From the NCBI GenBank assembly GCA_001786805.1, contig MFTJ01000010.1:17765-23238 (forward strand): 5,474 nt of DNA, read 5' to 3'. Each line of letters begins with the position of its first letter. Within the stretch, counting starts at the first letter, position 1. The position numbers and the translations under genes are program-made. The notes below the pieces were generated by a model. That model did no database searches. It was not told the origin of the DNA and worked only from the letters and a program-made list of their open reading frames with translations. Below are positions 4,101-5,474 of the stretch, one piece after another. The stretch is from Candidatus Nomurabacteria bacterium RIFCSPHIGHO2_01_FULL_39_10 (GTDB lineage Bacteria; Patescibacteriota; Minisyncoccia; Phycocordibacterales; UBA9973).

Positions 4101-5474
4101 TCAGAAATTTCAGAACTATACAAAAGCGGATTCACGGGGTCTCTGGTGTGAACCCAGACAATATATTTCTGTCCGGGAACTGCGGCAAAGCTTGCCGTAA
4201 CGCCAACAACATTGTCCTGCATCACGGCATAAGGCCAGTTCCCAATAATAGTTCCCGGATTAGCTCTGAAATAGAATGTGTTGTAATTAGCTGGCTTGGT
4301 CCAGCTAGCATTGATAGTCGCAGTTCCGCCATTAACAATACAAGACAGCTCAAGGTTGGTAGGAGGAGGAATAGGAACAGATCCAGACTTTACACATGTG
4401 GCGCTAATAGTTCGGTTAGTTTGGATATTTCCAAACGTGTATGTATATGCTCTAGATACCGGAACCGGCTCAATGGGTTCGCTGCCAATCAAGATGCTGG
4501 CTATATCGTAACCATCATTCGGAGTAACAATGTATTGAGGACTGGTGCCATATTTATAATATGTAACTCCGGCAGGCGTGATGGTGCAGTTTGGTCCGGA
4601 AGAAGCGGTGACTGAAACTTTTCCTTTGCAAGTACCGGAAGTTCCGGAAGAATTAGGAATCCAATCGCTCGTTCCTGCGCAATCCGCAGTGATAGTTGCT
4701 CGAGCAAGAGGAGGTTCTTCTCCGTTGTGATAAAGGAAGAAAGAGGTTGTTACCCTGTTGACTGAAAAATCTTCATTTGTTCCGGATGTAAGATTTGAAA
4801 GAGTTTTAGGATCATCGGGATTGTTTTTGGTTACCGCGATAACAGCTCCAGGGGCGCGATTTGCTGTAGTCCAAGTCACATCCGTATCAGAACAGGTTGA
4901 TGCGTTGTCAGGTATGGTGCAAGACTTGGCAGTAATAGTGCCGGAGGGTTTATCACCACAAACAAAGCCTCCTCCTGTATAGACCGGCGCGCTGTATCCT
5001 ACAGTCGGCGATCTCCTGGTGTGAACCCAGGCAGTATAGTCATGTCTGGAGATTGTCGGGATAGAAATAGAAGGCGTAGAAGACTGCGGGTCAGTTTTGT
5101 TTTCCGGAATCCATGCTGAGGACACATCGGCGCCTGTCGTATTGTCGCGAATTCTGAAATATGAAAGGGTATAGCCGTCGGGCAATCTCCAAGAAAGCTT
5201 TGCTTCCGTGCCAGGCGAAGGACAAGAAGAAGTGAAATTAGTCGGAGGAGGAATTAATTCCGAGCAAGACACGGGCTGGACACCTGCGGAGCCATTGCAA
5301 GTCCAAGTCCAGCCAGAAGTTGTTTCTCTGTTGTCGGTACTTGTCGTTCCTGGAGTGGGAAGACAGCCGTAGCGAGTCGTTGTGGAACAAGTCGGGGTAA
5401 TGACAATCGTCTCGCATTTCTTTGTCGTATTGTTCCATGTGCCTGTAGCGCAGGTTACATTTACAATAGTCCAA
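1169..5474 (-). CDS. Giant modular Cys-rich secreted/surface protein (C-terminal 1434 residues, N-terminus beyond window)
   Basis: No single family covers this protein; it is a chain of extracellular modules of the kind used for adhesion. Residue 1 is the first whole codon at 5473-5471 and the stop is TAA at 1171-1169. The frame is open to the window edge, so the start and any signal peptide are not seen; the GTG at 5272 is internal. Modules by residue: Cys-rich 1-72, Fn3-like 73-172, Cys Ig-like 172-267, Bacterial-repeat-like 281-360, Fn3-like 368-462, Ig-like 469-551, LLDY module 556-660, InlB B-repeat/Flg_new 666-738, PKD-like 742-823, CARDB-like 827-955 and 957-1091, second LLDY module 1092-1184, cysteine ladder 1185-1422, tail 1423-1434. 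Composition is rich in Thr, Ser, Asn, Gly and Pro. There are 48 cysteines, 22 of them in the ladder, implying export and disulphide bonding. There is no LPXTG motif and no C-terminal membrane helix. Adhesin or pilus-associated roles are inferred from domains and from the PilB neighbour. Confidence 0.88.
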   Translation of the reverse strand, partial: WTIVNVTCATGTWNNTTKKCETIVITPTCSTTTRYGCLPTPGTTSTDNRETTSGWTWTCNGSAGVQPVSCSELIPPPTNFTSSCPSPGTEAKLSWRLPDGYTLSYFRIRDNTTGADVSSAWIPENKTDPQSSTPSISIPTISRHDYTAWVHTRRSPTVGYSAPVYTGGGFVCGDKPSGTITAKSCTIPDNASTCSDTDVTWTTANRAPGAVIAVTKNNPDDPKTLSNLTSGTNEDFSVNRVTTSFFLYHNGEEPPLARATITADCAGTSDWIPNSSGTSGTCKGKVSVTASSGPNCTITPAGVTYYKYGTSPQYIVTPNDGYDIASILIGSEPIEPVPVSRAYTYTFGNIQTNRTISATCVKSGSVPIPPPTNLELSCIVNGGTATINASWTKPANYNTFYFRANPGTIIGNWPYAVMQDNVVGVTASFAAVPGQKYIVWVHTRDPVNPLLYSSEISETIICTQPGVVPFVTLTATPTTTAKPTTSTLTWTVSGAASSCTATGGTQAWSGLKSTNGGNLSISNITSRTTFYLQCENNAGAKSNIAEATVTPTVVSSPLGIVVNPDTYSVTLPASTTVPVTYILTNGTPYTTCTLLDYKNDPIITANPNTNTSNTTVNVPCNSPMYVTVPPAVGQYGYKIQATKAGEIKPSNKFTVTVNPASLLKTTVTITFNGNGATGGSTASQTVPVNTFATLRANGFTRTGYAFVSWNTFANGTGTDWIENYPVGTSDVTLYARWTMLGGAPTASCMVRVTTTWPNPDPYAEFTGSATGGTPPYRSYVWTIGDSTSYSSSNRFIKSGYTPTGNEKLVVVDDNDRRSESVTCRRPPDDLAVTSLVVNGPLTVGASHTFSAIVKNEGVQTYPQAFSNWFQVGRQGKAWEFTGIYGLSLPAGNSATINSSSLFKKSGDSKFVTSSGEWIPPEAGTYSLNFITNEGNSDGEFNTYNNKKYITFNVVAPSDLPDLTADAPPQNTATLDVSLPFSSIIRNTGKADAPANIQHALQYDEDTNHDNGNEKIATTGANPNIIIKLTGTAQVSFPYAFTSLGTKYVRVCADKNSSMNGAVPESNALGSGTGPGQGEGNNCSDWTAVTVSNLSVIATTPYNVAPDTNVSFTYTPTPNSGTQCRLLDYTGTDTGSHKLTDYQASSPIQYRVPNAISPVGGYGYYVQCRNTPNTAVSNPIVVNTTCAAGTAWNPTTSKCVADSTGTGTCSDGIKNGNETGIDTGGRCGVPGTGTCSDGKQNGNETGIDTGGRCDIGTGTCSDGIKNGNETGIDTGGRCEKVKISTPGACGQLRNSCAAGMFRDVADNSSFYRWACDGENNGSSASCSEAICSNGAVNPPACTVNDVGICLIGANNPPECTTTGDDGICPTGYTGTYPNCTGPSGGTCPTGYTGTYPNCVGPTTGPDGEGPAICINGAFNPRVCNIFKKIPIFIEG
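1208..1486 (-). repeat. Three 'IC-x-x-GA-x-NP-x-x-C' units
   Basis: Short two-Cys loops occur at residues 1330-1340 (CSNGAVNPPAC), 1348-1358 (CLIGANNPPEC) and 1412-1422 (CINGAFNPRVC), nucleotides 1486-1454, 1432-1400 and 1240-1208. The spacing from Cys to Cys is the same in all three. The last copy has NPR in place of NPP and carries the final cysteine of the protein. The tandem CPTGYTGTYPNC pair lies between the second and third copies. Confidence 0.85.
1283..1375 (-). repeat. Tandem pair of 'CPTGYTGTYPNC' units
   Basis: Two protein-identical 12-residue units, residues 1367-1378 (nucleotides 1375-1340) and 1386-1397 (1318-1283), separated by TGPSGGT and followed by VGP. The nucleotide sequences differ only at a few bases, which are silent. 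The unit has EGF-like flavour (C-P-x-GYTG) but only two cysteines, so it is a small loop and not an EGF domain. Confidence 0.9.
1493..1618 (-). other. Cys-rich module with Y-x-W-x-C-x-G core (residues 1286-1327)
   Basis: ACGQLRNSCAAGMFRDV, then SFYRWACDGENNGSSASC and SE, with cysteines 1288, 1295, 1314 and 1325. The order 'CG......C..G...V.D....Y.W.C.G.N.G..ASC' is one I recall from repeated modules in Patescibacteria surface proteins. It is a second copy of the pattern at residues 37-72. Confidence 0.6.
1642..1858 (-). repeat. Three tandem 'C-SDG-NGNETGIDTGG-RC' units
   Basis: Three units, each CSDG(I/K)(K/Q)NGNETGIDTGGRC, lie at residues 1208-1226, 1234-1252 and 1259-1277 (nucleotides 1852-1796, 1774-1718 and 1699-1643), joined by Gly/Thr-rich linkers of six or seven residues. 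The first and third units are identical over 64 bases (1795-1858 and 1642-1705). The middle unit differs from them at 13 positions, 11 of them third codon bases. The motif resembles the widespread bacterial 'C-DG-NG-ET-DCGG-C' repeat, but Cys is replaced by Thr in all three units. The Asp/Asn/Glu spacing suggests calcium binding, by inference. Confidence 0.9.
1880..1921 (-). other. Small two-Cys motif CAAGTAWNPTTSKC (residues 1185-1198)
   Basis: Start of the cysteine ladder. The motif 'C-A-x-GT-x-W-N-x-TT-x-K-C' repeats at residues 8-20 (CATGTWNNTTKKC), one residue shorter. Two cysteines flank an aromatic-Asn core, so a local disulphide loop is likely. Confidence 0.55.
1922..2200 (-). other. 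'QCRLLDY' beta module, copy B (residues 1092-1184)
   Basis: NLSVIATTPYNVAPDTNV, the strand QCRLLDYTGTDTG (Cys1123), IQYRVPNAISP, GGYGYYVQCRN (Cys1167) and a final SNPIVVN strand. It pairs with copy A at residues 556-660 by strand order and by the C-x-LLDY signature. Its second cysteine has moved to the 'YVQC' strand, where copy A has Ala (KIQAT). Confidence 0.5.
2201..2605 (-). other. CARDB-like domain 2 with Gly-rich insertion (residues 957-1091)
   Basis: DLPDLTADAPPQNTA and FSSIIRNTGKADAP mark the CARDB start. An acidic loop YDEDTNHDNGNE (1002-1013) could bind a metal. The end strand KYVRVCADKNS (Cys1051) is followed by PESN, then a Gly-rich insert ALGSGTGPGQGEG, then NNCSDWTAVTV (Cys1082). 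In related domains PES/N and NNC are nearly adjacent, so the insert looks lineage-specific. Confidence 0.7.
2609..2995 (-). other. CARDB-like domain 1 (residues 827-955)
   Basis: It opens PDDLAVTSLVVNGPLTVG and continues FSAIVKNEGVQTYP, the usual 'L.V..L.......G....F...V.N.G' start of CARDB adhesion domains. GTYSLNFITN, an Asn/Asp/Gly-rich turn (NSDGEFNTYNN) and a YITFNV end strand follow. CARDB domains are cell-adhesion-related beta sandwiches found in archaea and bacteria. The domain is directly joined to a second one. Confidence 0.7.
3005..3250 (-). other. PKD-like domain (residues 742-823)
   Basis: TASCMVRVTTTWPNPDPY (Cys748) leads to FTGSATGGTPPYRSYVWTIG and then LVVVDDNDRRSESVTC (Cys823). 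The 'GGTPPY...Y.W..GD' core and 'V.V.D...R..SV.C' strand resemble PKD-like and SprB-like repeats. The classical PKD 'WDFGDG' core is replaced by VWTIGDS, so the assignment is moderate. Confidence 0.55.
3260..3478 (-). other. InlB B-repeat / Flg_new domain (residues 666-738)
   Basis: TVTITFNGNGATGGSTASQ, then a Phe/Leu turn, GFTRTGYAFVSWNT, FANGTGTDW and DVTLYARW are near-textbook landmarks of the Listeria-Bacteroides repeat (Flg_new, as in internalin B repeats): 'FxxNGGTG', 'RxGYxFxxWxT', 'GTxW' and 'xxTLYAxW'. The domain is complete at ~73 residues. It is a beta-grasp-like extracellular repeat frequent in adhesins. Confidence 0.85.
3494..3808 (-). other. 'TCTLLDY' beta module, copy A (residues 556-660)
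   Basis: An unnamed module with LGIVVNPDTYSVTLPAST, the strand TCTLLDYKNDPI (Cys592), VPCNSPMYVTVP (Cys620), GQYGYKIQATKAG and a last strand KFTVTV. It aligns by eye with residues 1092-1184, which share the C-x-LLDY strand, the V-P element, G-x-YGY and the terminal SN-x-x-x-V strand. The fold is probably Ig-like, by inference only. Confidence 0.5.
3821..4069 (-). other. Ig-like domain with TLTWTVSGA/Cys pair (residues 469-551)
   Basis: VTLTATPTTT, TLTWTVSGAASSCTATGG (Cys499), WSGLKSTNGGNLSISNI, then TTFYLQCENNAG (Cys534) and a final ATVTP strand. The W...C, 'WSG' and 'TTxYxLxC' layout is the one I associate with small Ig-like repeats in large Patescibacteria surface proteins. The two cysteines are placed as an intradomain disulphide. 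Confidence 0.6.
4088..4372 (-). other. Fibronectin type III-like domain 2 (residues 368-462)
   Basis: IPPPTNLELSC lead-in, ATINASWTKPANYNTFYFR with the conserved Trp and aromatic strand, then YIVWVHTRDP and LYSSEISETIIC. It is a diverged copy of the domain at 4958-5257, with about the same length and order of landmarks. Cys378 and Cys462 may pair. Confidence 0.6.
4394..4633 (-). other. Bacterial-repeat-like domain (residues 281-360)
   Basis: VSVTASSGPNCTITPAG, then YIVTPNDGYDIASILI, a YTYTFGNI strand and TNRTISATC match the general form of the 'Bacterial repeat' domain: a glycine-rich first hairpin, a 'TPNxGYxI' centre, and a final 'I..N.TI.A' strand. Cys296 and Cys360 could pair. These domains are common in large surface proteins. 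Confidence 0.55.
4673..4960 (-). other. Cys-containing Ig-like domain (residues 172-267)
   Basis: It begins GTITAKSCTIPDNASTCSD (Cys185, Cys194) followed by VTWTT, then a variable middle, and ends in an RATITADCAG strand (Cys265). The pattern of a Cys pair, a TW strand and a C-terminal Cys strand resembles Ig-like sandwich domains. I assign it only by pattern and cannot name a precise family. Confidence 0.4.
4958..5257 (-). other. Fibronectin type III-like domain 1 (residues 73-172)
   Basis: It starts with the Pro-rich lead-in LIPPPTNF. The strand KLSWRLPDGY carries the conserved Trp, YFRIRD follows, and the YTAWVHTR strand leads to YSAPV, as in Fn3 folds where a Tyr-x-x-x-V strand precedes the last beta strand. 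It is paralogous to the domain at 4088-4372; both contain PPPTN and WVHTR, and 15 bases are identical (5016-5030 and 4143-4157). Confidence 0.6.
5264..5473 (-). other. Cys-rich module at visible N-end (residues 1-70)
   Basis: It opens with CATGTWNNTTKKC (residues 8-20), which matches CAAGTAWNPTTSKC near the other end of the protein. Then come Cys29, Cys37, a GWTWTCNG strand (Cys59) and a closing VSCSE (Cys70). The second half shares its pattern (Cys, Gly, Asp, aromatic-x-W-x-C-x-G, then SCSE) with the module at residues 1286-1327. It therefore looks like a recurring disulphide module, and further copies may lie upstream of the window. Confidence 0.6.

Noticed and set aside
4148..4615. Plus-strand open frame of 155 codons
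   Set aside because: It lies antisense to the second Fn3-like domain and the Bacterial-repeat-like domain, has no recognisable domain, and an overlapping second plus frame is also open. It is a shadow of the real gene.
1169..5272. Start of the large protein at the GTG at 5272 (1367 residues)
   Set aside because: The same frame is open for 67 more codons to the window edge, and that stretch encodes a Cys module matching one at the other end of the protein. The GTG is an internal Val.
5238..5474. Alternative minus-strand frame at the window edge (78 codons)
   Set aside because: It overlaps the main frame and encodes no recognisable pattern, whereas the main frame gives a Cys module there. I see no sign of a frameshift joining them.

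Overview
The window holds two genes on the minus strand, each cut by a window edge, with a 59-bp gap between them. In the direction of transcription, a very large secreted or surface protein comes first (positions 5474 to 1169, N-terminus missing). It is followed by a type IV pilus / type II secretion assembly ATPase of the PilB/GspE family (positions 1109 to 1, C-terminus missing). I see no RNA gene, insertion sequence, CRISPR array or convincing plus-strand gene. Coding sequence fills all but 1110-1168, so no stretch over 300 bases lacks a gene.

The large protein has 1434 visible residues, 48 of them cysteines, and reads as a string of extracellular modules. In order these are a Cys-rich module, an Fn3-like domain, a Cys-containing Ig-like domain, a Bacterial-repeat-like domain, a second Fn3-like domain, another Ig-like domain, a module with a 'C-x-LLDY' strand, an InlB B-repeat/Flg_new domain, a PKD-like domain, two CARDB-like domains, and a second LLDY module. 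The last 250 residues form a ladder of small cysteine repeats with 22 cysteines, ending in a short non-membrane tail. Several modules occur twice, and two copies of one 64-bp repeat are identical at the DNA level, so the gene is growing by internal duplication.

The gap is compact. A strong intrinsic terminator (12-bp perfect stem plus a 5-bp inner stem) sits just after the large gene. Its T-tract runs straight into an extended -10 promoter (TGCTATACT) that ends 7 bases before the ATPase ATG, so the ATPase mRNA is predicted to be leaderless. No Shine-Dalgarno sequence is visible.

The repeat-rich, disulphide-rich giant protein, the extended -10 with a leaderless start, the tight spacing and the pilus ATPase together suggest a Candidate Phyla Radiation (Patescibacteria, Parcubacteria-like) bacterium using the standard genetic code. 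This rests on recalled family resemblance, not a search. A reasonable inference is that the large protein is a surface adhesin or pilus-associated protein encoded next to the pilus machinery, but the sequence does not prove a functional link.
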